From contig DDQZ01000110.1 of the NCBI GenBank assembly GCA_002343505.1, positions 1 to 38,311 on the forward strand: 38,311 nucleotides of DNA. The letters are read 5' to 3'. The notes under the pieces were generated by a model. That model was not told where the DNA came from and did no database searches. It was given only the letters and a program-made list of their open reading frames with translations. The stretch comes from Verrucomicrobiaceae bacterium UBA2429 (GTDB lineage Bacteria; Verrucomicrobiota; Verrucomicrobiia; Verrucomicrobiales; Verrucomicrobiaceae). Of this stretch, positions 7,352 to 15,276 are shown one piece after another. The position numbers were made by a program, and so were the translations under genes. The number at the start of each line of letters is the position of its first letter. Within the stretch, counting starts at the first letter, position 1.

Positions 7352-8269
7352 ATGATCAAACTCACCGGCATCGCCGACGAGGCAGGAGCCTCCCTGGATG
7401 TGCAAATCCGCGCCCACAAACAGCTCGGCTGGGACAGCATCGAAATGCGTGTCGTCGAACTGGACGGCGTCAAAGGCAACCTCCACGAGGTGACCGAGGC
7501 CGCCTTTGACAAAATCTGCGAAAAGCTAGCCCAAGCCGGCATGGGCGTCAGCGGCTTCGGCTCCCTCATTGGCAACTGGGCCAAAAAAATCACCGATGAC
7601 TTCAGCATCACCGAGGCCGAGATCAACCGCGCCATCCCGCGCATGCAGCGCTTGGGCACCAAGCTCATCCGCGTCATGAGCTACGCCGTCTGCAAAAACG
7701 ACGACGGCAGCGACGCCGCCGAGCAGCATGTGGACGAGCGCGTGCGCCGGATGAGGGAGATCAACAAGCGCTTCGCCGACGCCGGGCTGACCGTCGTGCA
7801 TGAGAACTGCATGAACTGGGGCGGCATGAGCCCCGCCTATGTGCGCCGCATGATGGAGGCCGTGCCCGAGATGAAATGGGTCTTCGACACCGGCAACCCC
7901 GTCTTCATTGACGATCGCGACCGTCCCGGCCACAAGCAGGACTCCTGGGAGATGTACCAGGCCGTCAAGCCCAACATGGTCCATGTTCACGTCAAAGACG
8001 GTCGCTGGATCAAGGAAAAGGGCGATGCCGAATACACCTTCCCCGGCGAGGGCGACGGCCAGACCGAGCGCATCATGAAAGACCTTGTCGAGAGCGGTTA
8101 CGCCGGCCGCATCAGCATCGAGCCGCATGTGGCCGTCGTCTTCCACGGCGCCGGCGCGGCGGATGATCTCTCTCCCGACGAGAAGGCCAGGCTGCAATAC
8201 GACAGCTACATCAAATACGGCACCATGCTCGACGCCATGCTGCGCCGCCTCGGCGCGCCGCTGGCTTGA
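7352..8269 (+). CDS. Sugar phosphate isomerase/epimerase (xylose isomerase-like TIM barrel)
   Basis: The 305-residue protein has the AP-endonuclease-2/xylose-isomerase-like barrel. Likely metal ligands sit at the expected strand ends: Glu in VVHENC, Asp in FDTGNP, His in HVHVKDG and Glu in ISIEPH. Such enzymes isomerise or epimerise keto-sugars or inositol derivatives; the substrate cannot be read from sequence. There is no signal peptide, so it is cytoplasmic. It starts 36 bases after the GreA-like stop and may be read through from it. The ABC transporter genes follow 39 bases downstream on the same strand, but no sugar pathway is evident. Confidence 0.82.
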   Translation: MIKLTGIADEAGASLDVQIRAHKQLGWDSIEMRVVELDGVKGNLHEVTEAAFDKICEKLAQAGMGVSGFGSLIGNWAKKITDDFSITEAEINRAIPRMQRLGTKLIRVMSYAVCKNDDGSDAAEQHVDERVRRMREINKRFADAGLTVVHENCMNWGGMSPAYVRRMMEAVPEMKWVFDTGNPVFIDDRDRPGHKQDSWEMYQAVKPNMVHVHVKDGRWIKEKGDAEYTFPGEGDGQTERIMKDLVESGYAGRISIEPHVAVVFHGAGAADDLSPDEKARLQYDSYIKYGTMLDAMLRRLGAPLA

Positions 8270-8308
8270 CCGGGTTGTCCGCAGTCCGGCCGGGGAGCCG
8301 CTGTCGTC

Positions 8309-8965
8309 ATGGCTTCACTTTCCGCTGAAAATTTGCGCTTCCGTCATCCCGGCGGCGGATTCCAGCTCTGCCTGGAAAGTGTGGAGGCGTGTCCGGGGAA
8401 GGCTTTGGCTGTCCTGGGGCCGAGCGGCTCCGGCAAGTCCACTCTGCTGCGCCTGCTCGCGGGACTTCTGAGTCCCGGAGCGGGGCGGGTGTGTGTGGAC
8501 GGGGAGGATCTGCGCGCGATGACTCCCGCGCAGACGCGCGCGCTTCGACTTCGCCGGATGGGGCTGGTGTTTCAGGACTTCGCTTTGCTGGATCATCTCA
8601 CGGTGGCGGAAAATCTTCTGCTGCCCGCGCGGTTTTTGGGCCTTTGCATGACCGGGGCGCGGGAGCGGGCGCGTGAACTGGCGGAGCGTCTGGAGGTGGC
8701 TTCTTTTTGGGATCGGCCAGCCGCGCGCCTTTCCCAGGGCGAGCGCCAGCGGGTGGCTGTGGCGCGCGCGCTGGCGCACGGGCCGGATTTGGTTTTCGCC
8801 GACGAGCCGACGGCTTCACTGGACAGCGGGCGCTGCGGACTGGTGACAGACCTGCTGTTGCGGACCTGCCGGGAAAGCGGCGGTGTGCTGGTGATGGCGA
8901 CCCATGACGCGCGGGCGGCGGCGCTCTTCCCGGCGAATCTGAACCTGGGGGATGCGCGGGCATGA
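8309..8965 (+). CDS. ABC transporter ATP-binding protein, LolD/MacB type
   Basis: The 218-residue ATPase carries Walker A GPSGSGKST (about residue 38), the Q-loop in VFQDF, the signature LSQGERQRVAVARAL, Walker B LVFADEP and the H-loop in ATHDARA. Length and motifs fit the LolD/MacB/FtsE-like group that partners with FtsX-type permeases. The last codon overlaps the permease start by 4 bases (ATGA at 8962-8965), implying translational coupling and a two-component transporter. No binding or membrane-fusion protein lies next to it, so the substrate is unknown; lipoprotein or peptide extrusion is typical of the group. Confidence 0.9.
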   Translation: MASLSAENLRFRHPGGGFQLCLESVEACPGKALAVLGPSGSGKSTLLRLLAGLLSPGAGRVCVDGEDLRAMTPAQTRALRLRRMGLVFQDFALLDHLTVAENLLLPARFLGLCMTGARERARELAERLEVASFWDRPAARLSQGERQRVAVARALAHGPDLVFADEPTASLDSGRCGLVTDLLLRTCRESGGVLVMATHDARAAALFPANLNLGDARA

Positions 8966-10134
8966 GCGCGGCGCTGCATCTGGCTTTCCTGCATGCGGCC
9001 CGCCAGCGCGCCCAGACCTGGCTGCTGGCGGGAGTGCTGGGTCTCATGATGGCGGTTCCGTTTTCGCTGCGCGTTCTGCTGTCCGCCGCCGAGACTCAAA
9101 TGCGCTCGCGTGCGGAGCTGACTCCGCAGGTGCTGGGGGCGCGCGGCAGCGCGCTCGATCTTCTGCTCACCGCGCTTTATTTCAAAAGGCAGCCGCTGCC
9201 CCGCATCGAGATGCGCGCGGTGCGGGAGGCGCGCGACGCGGGGCAGGGAAGCGTGATCCCGCTGCACGCGCGTTTTCATTGCCAGGGCGCCCCCGTCGTG
9301 GGCACGGAGCTGGATTACTTCGAGTTCCGGGGGCTTCGGTTGGACGGCGGGCGCTGGTTTGCGCGGCTGGGGGATTGCGTGGTGGGCGCGCGTGTGGCGG
9401 CTGAGCGCGGTTTGAAGCCTGGCGGGCATGTGTTTTCCTCGCAGGAGCAGGTTTTTGATCTGGCGGGGAGTCATCCTCTAAAAATGCGGGTGACGGGTGT
9501 GCTGGCTCCCTCGGGCACGGCGGATGACGCGGCTGTGTTTGCCGACATCAAAACCGCGTGGCTCATCGAGGGGCTGGCGCACGGCCATGACGATCTGGCG
9601 GAGGAGGACACACTGCGGGAGGAGGCAGGCAACACGGTGGCGAACGCAGCGTTGCGCACTTTCCAAGAGGTGACGGACGAAAACCTTGGCAGCTTCCATT
9701 TTCATGGCGATCCGGATTCGTTTCCGGTGAGCGCGGCGGTGGTGCTGCCGCGCGGCAAGAAGGCGGAGGCCATCCTGGCCGGGCGTTACCTGGATGAAAG
9801 GCTGCCCGTCCAGTTGATCCGCCCGCTGGATGAGTTCCAGTCGCTGATGGACACGCTGTTCAGGCTGGAGCGGCTTGTCCTGATGGTGCTCGGTCTTGTC
9901 TCGGCGGGCGCGCTGGCGGCTGCGGCGCTGGTTTTCGCTCTGTCCTTCCGGCTGCGGCGGCGGGAGTTCCGGACGCTGGAGGACATCGGTGTTCCGCGCT
10001 CCTCGCTGCTGGCCTCCAGGGCGCTGGAAATTCTGCTGACTGGCGCTTTGGGCGTCGTCATCGCCATCCTGCTGGCATCATTGGCCGCTTGGCGGGCCGG
10101 GGAATGGGCGGCCCTGCTGCTGGCGGGCGGGTGA
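8962..10134 (+). CDS. FtsX/MacB-like ABC transporter permease
   Basis: This 390-residue protein pairs with the ATPase that overlaps it. TM1 is at residues 20-42 (TWLLAGVLGLMMAVPFSLRVLL), followed by a periplasmic domain of about 250 residues and two further strong TM segments near 305-328 and 357-380. LolC/LolE/MacB permeases usually have four TM helices; here only a short weak hydrophobic stretch (EWAALLLAGG) remains at the end. The C-terminal helix is therefore short or missing. The cytoplasmic loop RRREFRTLEDIGVPRSSLLASRAL resembles the FtsX-type coupling region. Substrate unknown. Confidence 0.78.
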   Translation: MSAALHLAFLHAARQRAQTWLLAGVLGLMMAVPFSLRVLLSAAETQMRSRAELTPQVLGARGSALDLLLTALYFKRQPLPRIEMRAVREARDAGQGSVIPLHARFHCQGAPVVGTELDYFEFRGLRLDGGRWFARLGDCVVGARVAAERGLKPGGHVFSSQEQVFDLAGSHPLKMRVTGVLAPSGTADDAAVFADIKTAWLIEGLAHGHDDLAEEDTLREEAGNTVANAALRTFQEVTDENLGSFHFHGDPDSFPVSAAVVLPRGKKAEAILAGRYLDERLPVQLIRPLDEFQSLMDTLFRLERLVLMVLGLVSAGALAAAALVFALSFRLRRREFRTLEDIGVPRSSLLASRALEILLTGALGVVIAILLASLAAWRAGEWAALLLAGG

Positions 10135-10145
10135 GCTTTCCGTGC

Positions 10146-10174
10146 TTGCCGTTCGAAGGTGTCCGGGTTCTATT
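10146..10174 (+). promoter_or_regulatory. Candidate promoter for metF
   Basis: TTGCCG (10146-10151), a 17-base spacer and TCTATT (10169-10174) precede the metF ATG at 10191, leaving a short leader of about 10 bases. It is a match to the recurring TTGCC-type promoter in this window. Confidence 0.4.
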
Positions 10175-10190
10175 CGCCGTCCGCAGACGA

Positions 10191-11111
10191 ATGCACATCG
10201 CCGATATTCTTTCCCAGCAAAAGCCGACGCTTTCTTTTGAGTTCTTCCCGCCCAAGACGGCGGACGCGTCCGAGGCGCTCTACCAGACCATCGGCGAGCT
10301 GGAGGCATTGCAGCCCTCCTTTGTCAGCGTCACTTACGGCGCGGGTGGATCCACCCGCGAGCTGACTCACGACCTGGTGGTGCGCATTCAAAAAACCACC
10401 AGGCTCGATCCCGTGCCGCATCTCACCTGCGTCTGCCACAGCGAGGGCGACATCCAGGCCATCCTGGAGCGCTATGCGCAGGCGGGCGTGAGCAACATCC
10501 TGGCGCTCGGAGGCGACCCGCCGCGCAACCTGGAAGGCTATGAAAGAAAAAACGACGCCTTCCAGCACGCGGCAGACCTTGTGCGCTTCATCAAAAAATT
10601 CAACGACAGTGGAGCGCATCCAGACAGGCGCGGCTTCGGCATTGGCGTGGCCGGTTTCCCGGAGGGACATCCCGCCACGCCGAACCGCGTGCTGGAGATG
10701 GAGCATCTGAAAGCCAAATGCGACGAGGGCGCCGATTACATCTGCACGCAGTTGTTTTTCGACAATCACGACTTCCTCGACTTCCGCGACCGCTGCCGTC
10801 TCGCGGGCGTCCACATCCCCATCATCGCCGGCATCATGCCCATCACCAGCGCCGCAGGCATGAGGCGCATGGCGGAGCTGGCCGCCGGGGCGCGTTACCC
10901 TGCCAAACTGCTGCGCGCCATCCAGCGCTGCGGCAATGACGAGGAGGCTGTGCGGCGCGTGGGCGTGCATTACGCCACCGAGCAATGCCTGGACCTGCTC
11001 GGGCACGGCGTGGACGGCATCCATTTCTACACCCTCAACAAATCCCAGGCCACGCGCGAAATCTACGCCAGCCTCGGCATCCGCGACTCGGCGGACGTGC
11101 GCAAGCCATGA
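10191..11111 (+). CDS. metF: 5,10-Methylenetetrahydrofolate reductase
   Basis: The 306-residue product begins MHIADILSQQKPTLSFEFFPPKT, with the catalytic Glu and FFPPK block typical of MetF. VSVTYGAGGSTRE, HLTCVCHSEGDI and NILALGGDPP follow, then the FAD/substrate regions FGIGVAGFPEGH, FDNHDFLDFRDRC and IIAGIMPITS. It reduces 5,10-methylene-THF to 5-methyl-THF for methionine synthesis. The frame is open further upstream, but ATG 10191 gives the canonical N-terminus and follows a promoter-like site. Its stop overlaps the start of the ROK kinase by 4 bases, so the two are co-translated although they have no obvious metabolic link. Confidence 0.94.
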   Translation: MHIADILSQQKPTLSFEFFPPKTADASEALYQTIGELEALQPSFVSVTYGAGGSTRELTHDLVVRIQKTTRLDPVPHLTCVCHSEGDIQAILERYAQAGVSNILALGGDPPRNLEGYERKNDAFQHAADLVRFIKKFNDSGAHPDRRGFGIGVAGFPEGHPATPNRVLEMEHLKAKCDEGADYICTQLFFDNHDFLDFRDRCRLAGVHIPIIAGIMPITSAAGMRRMAELAAGARYPAKLLRAIQRCGNDEEAVRRVGVHYATEQCLDLLGHGVDGIHFYTLNKSQATREIYASLGIRDSADVRKP

Positions 11112-12028
11112 GCCAGGAAGCGCCGCTCATCGCCGCCATCGAGGCGGGCGGAACCAAGTTCGTCTGCGGCATCGGTCGTGATCCGCACCAGCTTCTCGAT
11201 CTCACCCGCATTCCCACGACCACGCCGGCCGAGACCCTGGAGGCTGTGAGCCACTGGCTGTCGAAAATGAAAGTGGCGCACGGCCCCCTGGCGGCCATCG
11301 GCGTGGGATCCTTCGGTCCGGTGGACTTGAATCCTGCCAGCGAGACCTACGGCAGCATCACCACCACTCCGAAACCCGGCTGGCAGAACACTGACCTGGT
11401 GAACTTTTTCAAAAACCGCTTCAAGGTTCCCGTCGGCTTCGACACGGATGTGAACGCCGCCGTGCTCGGCGAGTATCTCTGGGGCGCGGGGCAGGGGATG
11501 GACCCGCTTGTTTATCTCACCGTCGGCACCGGCGTGGGCGGCGGAGTGCTCGTGCATGGACGCCTGCTGCACGGACTCATGCACCCGGAGATCGGCCATC
11601 TCATGGTTCCGCCTCCGCAAAACAGCCTGGCTGTGCAGCGGGAGGGCTTCTGCCCGTTTCACAAGCACTGCGTCGAAGGCTACGTCAGCGGTCCCGCGCT
11701 GGCGCACCGCTGGGGCGTGAGAGCCGACTCGCTGCCTGCCGACCACCCCGCCTGGGAGGAGGTGGCATGCACCATGGGCCACGCCTTGATGAATCTGACA
11801 CTGGCTCTTTGTCCCCGGCGCATCATTCTGGGCGGCGGCGTCATGAGCCAGCCGCATCTCGTCCCGCTGATCAGGGGCAAGCTGCGCCAGCATATGAACG
11901 GCTACCTCTCAGTGCCCCAATTTGGCAGGGATCTTGAGGAGTTCGTCGTCCCGCCCGGGCTTGGCGCGCGCTCCGGCCTGCTTGGCGCGCTGGCGCTGGG
12001 AAAAATGGCGTTTGACGCGCGGCACTGA
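11108..12028 (+). CDS. ROK-family fructokinase-like sugar kinase
   Basis: The 306-residue product starts with the ROK ATP-binding motif IEAGGTKFVCGIG. The catalytic aspartate lies in GFDTDVNAAVLGE (about Asp114), then the phosphate loop LTVGTGVGGG, and a ROK zinc cluster: His164 in HPEIGHL with Cys182, His185 and Cys188 in FCPFHKHC, followed by EGYVSGPAL. This CPFHxxC-EG-xSGPA arrangement is the one found in ROK fructokinases, so phosphorylation of fructose (or mannose) is the likely activity. The ATG at 11108 overlaps the metF stop (ATGA). No transporter or hydrolase for fructose is adjacent. Confidence 0.85.
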   Translation: MSQEAPLIAAIEAGGTKFVCGIGRDPHQLLDLTRIPTTTPAETLEAVSHWLSKMKVAHGPLAAIGVGSFGPVDLNPASETYGSITTTPKPGWQNTDLVNFFKNRFKVPVGFDTDVNAAVLGEYLWGAGQGMDPLVYLTVGTGVGGGVLVHGRLLHGLMHPEIGHLMVPPPQNSLAVQREGFCPFHKHCVEGYVSGPALAHRWGVRADSLPADHPAWEEVACTMGHALMNLTLALCPRRIILGGGVMSQPHLVPLIRGKLRQHMNGYLSVPQFGRDLEEFVVPPGLGARSGLLGALALGKMAFDARH

Positions 12029-12063
12029 GCGCGGTCAGAGATTGCCCGCCCTTCCTCCCCGCC

Positions 12064-12741
12064 ATGCCCGCCTCATCCTCCCCGCTCATCGCCCAGGACG
12101 TTCACCGCACCTATGTGCTCGGCGGGCATGAGTTGAGAGTGCTGCGTGGCGTGGAACTCGAGGTGGCCGCCGGGGAGAAAGTCTTCCTCTGCGGCCAGTC
12201 CGGCGCCGGCAAGACAACGCTGCTTTATGTCCTCGGCGGCCTGGAGAAACCCACCCGCGGAGACGTGCTCGTCCACGGCAAATCCCTCTACCACGGCCCC
12301 GCCGCCGCGCGCGCCAGGGCGCGCAACCAGACCATGGGCTTCGTCTTTCAGCACTATTTCCTGCTACCGGAGCTCACCGCCTTGGAAAATGTGCTGCTGC
12401 CCGCCATGATCGGCGGGCGCAAGGCCGGGGACAGGGCCAGGGAACTGCTTGATCGTGTCGGTCTGGCCGGACGCATGGACCATCTGCCCACCGAGCTCAG
12501 CGGCGGCGAGCAGCAGCGCGTCGCCATAGCCCGCGCACTCATCAACGATCCCGGCATCCTCTACGCCGACGAACCCACCGGCAATCTCGACGCCGGCACC
12601 GGCGCCGGTGTCATGGACATGCTCATGGGCGTTGTCGGCGAGGCAGGCAAGACGCTCGTCGTCGTCACCCATGACCTGGCCCTGGCGAAACGCGGCGACC
12701 GGCTCCTGCGCCTCAAGGACGGCGGACTCGTGCCGGGCTGA
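12064..12741 (+). CDS. LolD-like ABC transporter ATP-binding protein (orphan)
   Basis: The 225-residue ATPase has Walker A GQSGAGKTT, the Q-loop FVFQHYFLLPELTALENVLLP, signature LSGGEQQRVAIARAL, Walker B ILYADEPTGNLD and H-loop VTHDLALA. This is very close to the LolD pattern; LolD powers release of lipoproteins from the inner membrane towards the outer membrane. No LolC/E permease lies beside it: the upstream neighbour is the ROK kinase (35 bases away) and the downstream neighbour, smpB, is convergent, 6 bases from stop to stop. The permease is presumably elsewhere. Confidence 0.87.
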   Translation: MPASSSPLIAQDVHRTYVLGGHELRVLRGVELEVAAGEKVFLCGQSGAGKTTLLYVLGGLEKPTRGDVLVHGKSLYHGPAAARARARNQTMGFVFQHYFLLPELTALENVLLPAMIGGRKAGDRARELLDRVGLAGRMDHLPTELSGGEQQRVAIARALINDPGILYADEPTGNLDAGTGAGVMDMLMGVVGEAGKTLVVVTHDLALAKRGDRLLRLKDGGLVPG

Positions 12742-12747
12742 TCTCAG

Positions 12748-13215
12748 TCAACCCTGCTTTCCCTTGCGGTTGAAGCTGGAGACCACGCGCTGGGTCTCGC
12801 GCCGCACGGCTTTCTCCTTGAGGTCAATGCGCTGGTCGCCCTTGGTTTTGCCTTTGCCCACGCCCAGCTCCACTTTGATGCGCGAGCCTTTCCAATACGC
12901 CCTGAGCACCGGCAGCGTCAGCCCCTTCTGCTCGGTGTGCGCGAAGAGTTTCAAAATCTCCCGCTTGTGCAGCAGCAGCCTGCGCGCGCGGCGCGGCTCG
13001 TGCTGCTCAAAGCTGGCCTTGTCATAGGGCTGGATGTCCATGTTGTACAGCCACACCTGGCCGCGCTTCACCCGCGCGAAGGCGTCGGTAATGTTCAGCC
13101 TTCCCTGGCGGATGGATTTGACCTCCGTGCCGCGCAGCTCCACGCCCGCTTCATATCGGTCGAGGATGTGGTAATCCCGGAGTGCTTTCCGGTTGGTGGC
13201 GATCTCTTCAGACAT
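12748..13215 (-). CDS. smpB: SsrA-binding protein SmpB
   Basis: The 155-residue product shows the SmpB barrel and tail: ATNRKALRDYHILDRYEAGV, LRGTEVKSIRQGRLNI, FARVKRGQVWLYNMDI, then RRARRLLLHKREI and the basic C-terminal tail KGKTKGDQRIDLKEKAVRRE. SmpB binds tmRNA and delivers it to stalled ribosomes for trans-translation. It lies 33 bases downstream of the omega-subunit gene on the same strand, so the two are probably co-transcribed. Its stop is 6 bases from that of the convergent LolD-like gene, with no visible terminator between. Confidence 0.97.
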   Translation of the reverse strand: MSEEIATNRKALRDYHILDRYEAGVELRGTEVKSIRQGRLNITDAFARVKRGQVWLYNMDIQPYDKASFEQHEPRRARRLLLHKREILKLFAHTEQKGLTLPVLRAYWKGSRIKVELGVGKGKTKGDQRIDLKEKAVRRETQRVVSSFNRKGKQG

Positions 13216-13248
13216 GGGGCGGCGGGGTTCGGGCCGCCTGGCCGGGGA

Positions 13249-13449
13249 TCACTCCTCCAGGTCGGTGGTGGTGATTTTGCCCTGAATGATCTCCAGCAGG
13301 GCGTAGTCCGCCTCGCGCAGGCCGGCCCGGCGCTCCACCAGAGGCGCGCGTCCGGTGGTCAACTGCTTCACCCGCTTCGAGACCATGTTGATCAGGATGG
13401 GCGGGTCTTTGACGATATGCAGGGCTTGTTCAACGAGTTCGGCTTTCAT
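13249..13449 (-). CDS. rpoZ: RNA polymerase omega subunit-like protein
   Basis: The 66-residue product MKAELVEQALHIVKDPPILINMVSKR... carries the omega pattern: a helix ending in NMVSKRVKQLTTG, then PLVE, and a final helix LREADYALLEIIQGKI matching the family's 'diAlkEIaegKi'. Omega promotes assembly and stability of the polymerase by binding beta-prime. The frame remains open upstream; I chose ATG 13449 because this is where verrucomicrobial omega proteins begin, as far as I recall, and upstream codons look non-coding. It precedes smpB, probably in one transcript. Confidence 0.8.
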   Translation of the reverse strand: MKAELVEQALHIVKDPPILINMVSKRVKQLTTGRAPLVERRAGLREADYALLEIIQGKITTTDLEE

Positions 13450-13499
13450 CGGCGTGACGGGCTCGCCTGGAATCATAACCCAGGCGGGAAGGGGGGCGG

Positions 13500-13527
13500 A
13501 CAGTAATGGCATCCGTCTGGCTGGCAA
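13500..13527 (-). promoter_or_regulatory. Candidate promoter for the rpoZ-smpB pair
   Basis: On the minus strand TTGCCA (13527-13522), a 16-base spacer and TACTGT (13505-13500) lie about 50 bases upstream of the rpoZ ATG. A second -10-like TATGAT (13477-13472) is nearer the gene but has no good -35. Confidence 0.33.
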
Positions 13528-13572
13528 GGCGGAATTTGGCCCCGCCATGTTGAATTTTCGACAAATTCCGCC
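13528..13572 (-). terminator. Inverted repeat after the sialate O-acetylesterase gene
   Basis: An 11-bp perfect inverted repeat (GGCGGAATTTG 13528-13538, CAAATTCCGCC 13562-13572) encloses a 23-base loop. It lies just past the esterase stop (13590) and before the rpoZ promoter, which suits a transcription stop, but there is no U-run. Confidence 0.4.
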
Positions 13573-13589
13573 GCGCCTGGCTTCGCCGC

Positions 13590-15140
13590 TCACTTCGGCG
13601 CGGTAATCATCGGGAAGTCGTCACTGCGGAAGGGTGTGACGGGCAGGCCCTCGATGCTGAAAAGATTGCACACCGGGTTGTCCGCCCATGCGTAACGCAC
13701 GGCCACGGGGTTCGGCACGGTCTTGGTGCTGACCTCCACTTTGTCCCTGCCGGCGATCTTTGCCTCGGCCCAGACCCACTTGCGGTCCTCGCCGCAGAGG
13801 GCGAAGCCTTTGACCTCGCTCACGTCCACGGTGCGCAGGCTGGAGCCGAAGGTGTCGAGCGTGACGATGGCCTTGCCGCCCTGGAACTCGGCGGCTTTGA
13901 ACTCCGGGCTGCGCCAGCGGATGTCCATGCCGTAGTCACGCGCCAGGGCGATGCGGGCGAGGCGCTCGGCAACGTCGCGTTTGTTTTTGGGGTGGATGTC
14001 GTTGGCTTCGCCGAGATCAATGATGACGGCCTGGCCGCTGTTGGGCACGGCGTTTTGAGTCTTGGTCTGGCTCTCGCGCAGCTCGGCCCAGTCGCTGTCG
14101 CCGGGCTCGGGTTTCTCGGCTTTGAAGTCGGCGAGCTGCACCCAGTAAAACGGGAAGTCGCCCTGCTTCCACTCATCGCGCCAGTGCTGGATCATGAGGG
14201 GGAAAAGATGGCCATATTCATGGGCGCGGGAGGCGTTGCTCTCGCCCTGGTACCAGATGGCTCCTTTGACGCCGTAGCCGATGGTTGGCAGCAGGACGCC
14301 GTTGTAGATGTTTCCGGGGCGGGCGTTGCCGGCGAGGGTGGCCTGCGGGCTTTGCGGGGCGCGCTGGGTGAAGGGCTGGCCGGCCGCCTTGGCAGCGTCG
14401 GCTTTTTCCTTCCAGGCGGCCATGGCTTTTTCATGAGCGAGCCGCGCCTCCTCGGAGGCGAGCTGTTTCTCACGCGCCACCCAGCCTTCGATCAGGCCTT
14501 TGAAGCGGGCGTCTTTTTCCAGCACATCCCGGCGCACCCAGGCCTCCGCGGCGCTGCCGCCCCAGGCGTTGTTGATGAGGCCCACGGGCACACCGAGCAC
14601 CTGGTGCAGCACACGCCCGTAAAAGAAGCCGACGGCGCTGAAGCCGCCCACGGTCTGCGGCGAGCACTCCTTCCACTCGCCCTTGAAGTCCTGCTGCGGC
14701 TCCTGCGTGCCGACCTGGGGCACGGAGATGAGGCGGATGAGGGGATGCTTGGCGGTGGCGGTTTCGAGTTCGAAGTCCCATGAGGCGTTGACGCTCCACT
14801 GCATGTTCGACTGCCCGGAGCAGATCCACACCTCGCCGACGAGCACGTTTTGCAGGTCGCGCTTCGTGCTGCCCTGGATGGAAAGCACCGCCGGGTTCGC
14901 GTTTGCGGGGAGCGGGTCGAGTTTGACGGTCCATTTGCCGTCGGCGCCTGCTGTGGCCGACTTGGTCTGGCCGGCGAATTTCACCGTCACCCCGGTGCCG
15001 GGAGTGTCCCAGCCCCAGAGCGGGTTGGCCTGCTTTTGCTGCAGCACCATGTTGTCGCCGATGATGGCGGGGAGTTTCAGTTCGGCGCGCGCCTGGAGGG
15101 CGAGCGCGGCCAGCAGGGAGATGAGGGCGGGAGTGCGCAT
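13590..15140 (-). CDS. Secreted sialate O-acetylesterase (SGNH hydrolase)
   Basis: The 516-residue product has a signal peptide (MRTPALISLLAALALQARA) and an N-terminal beta-sandwich (residues 21-100). It continues with VGEVWICSGQSNMQW, where Ser111 of GQSNM is the nucleophile, the oxyanion block GLINNAWGGSAAEAW, IWYQGESNA and the late catalytic NDIHPKNKRD (His383). This order is characteristic of bacterial sialate O-acetylesterases and related 9-O-acetylesterases that remove acetyl groups from host or plant glycans. A lysine/alanine-rich insertion (about residues 225-270, EARLAHEKAMAAWKEKADAAKAA) looks like a helical hairpin. The ATG at 15140 is chosen because it opens the signal peptide. It is divergent from the gene at 15277. 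Confidence 0.9.
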   Translation of the reverse strand: MRTPALISLLAALALQARAELKLPAIIGDNMVLQQKQANPLWGWDTPGTGVTVKFAGQTKSATAGADGKWTVKLDPLPANANPAVLSIQGSTKRDLQNVLVGEVWICSGQSNMQWSVNASWDFELETATAKHPLIRLISVPQVGTQEPQQDFKGEWKECSPQTVGGFSAVGFFYGRVLHQVLGVPVGLINNAWGGSAAEAWVRRDVLEKDARFKGLIEGWVAREKQLASEEARLAHEKAMAAWKEKADAAKAAGQPFTQRAPQSPQATLAGNARPGNIYNGVLLPTIGYGVKGAIWYQGESNASRAHEYGHLFPLMIQHWRDEWKQGDFPFYWVQLADFKAEKPEPGDSDWAELRESQTKTQNAVPNSGQAVIIDLGEANDIHPKNKRDVAERLARIALARDYGMDIRWRSPEFKAAEFQGGKAIVTLDTFGSSLRTVDVSEVKGFALCGEDRKWVWAEAKIAGRDKVEVSTKTVPNPVAVRYAWADNPVCNLFSIEGLPVTPFRSDDFPMITAPK

Positions 15141-15276
15141 GATGTTGGGAAGGGGCGTAAAAGACGCATGTCCGCAGGCGATCCTATCATGAGGGAGTTG
15201 GAGCGTTCCCGGCGCGGGCAGGCCGCGCGTTGAAAACACTGGCCGGCAGCTCCTGAGTGTCGTATCGCCCTTTCCC

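Noticed and set aside
10146..10175. tRNA T-arm-like GTTCGA near 10151
   Set aside because: No cloverleaf, acceptor stem or CCA partner can be formed around it.
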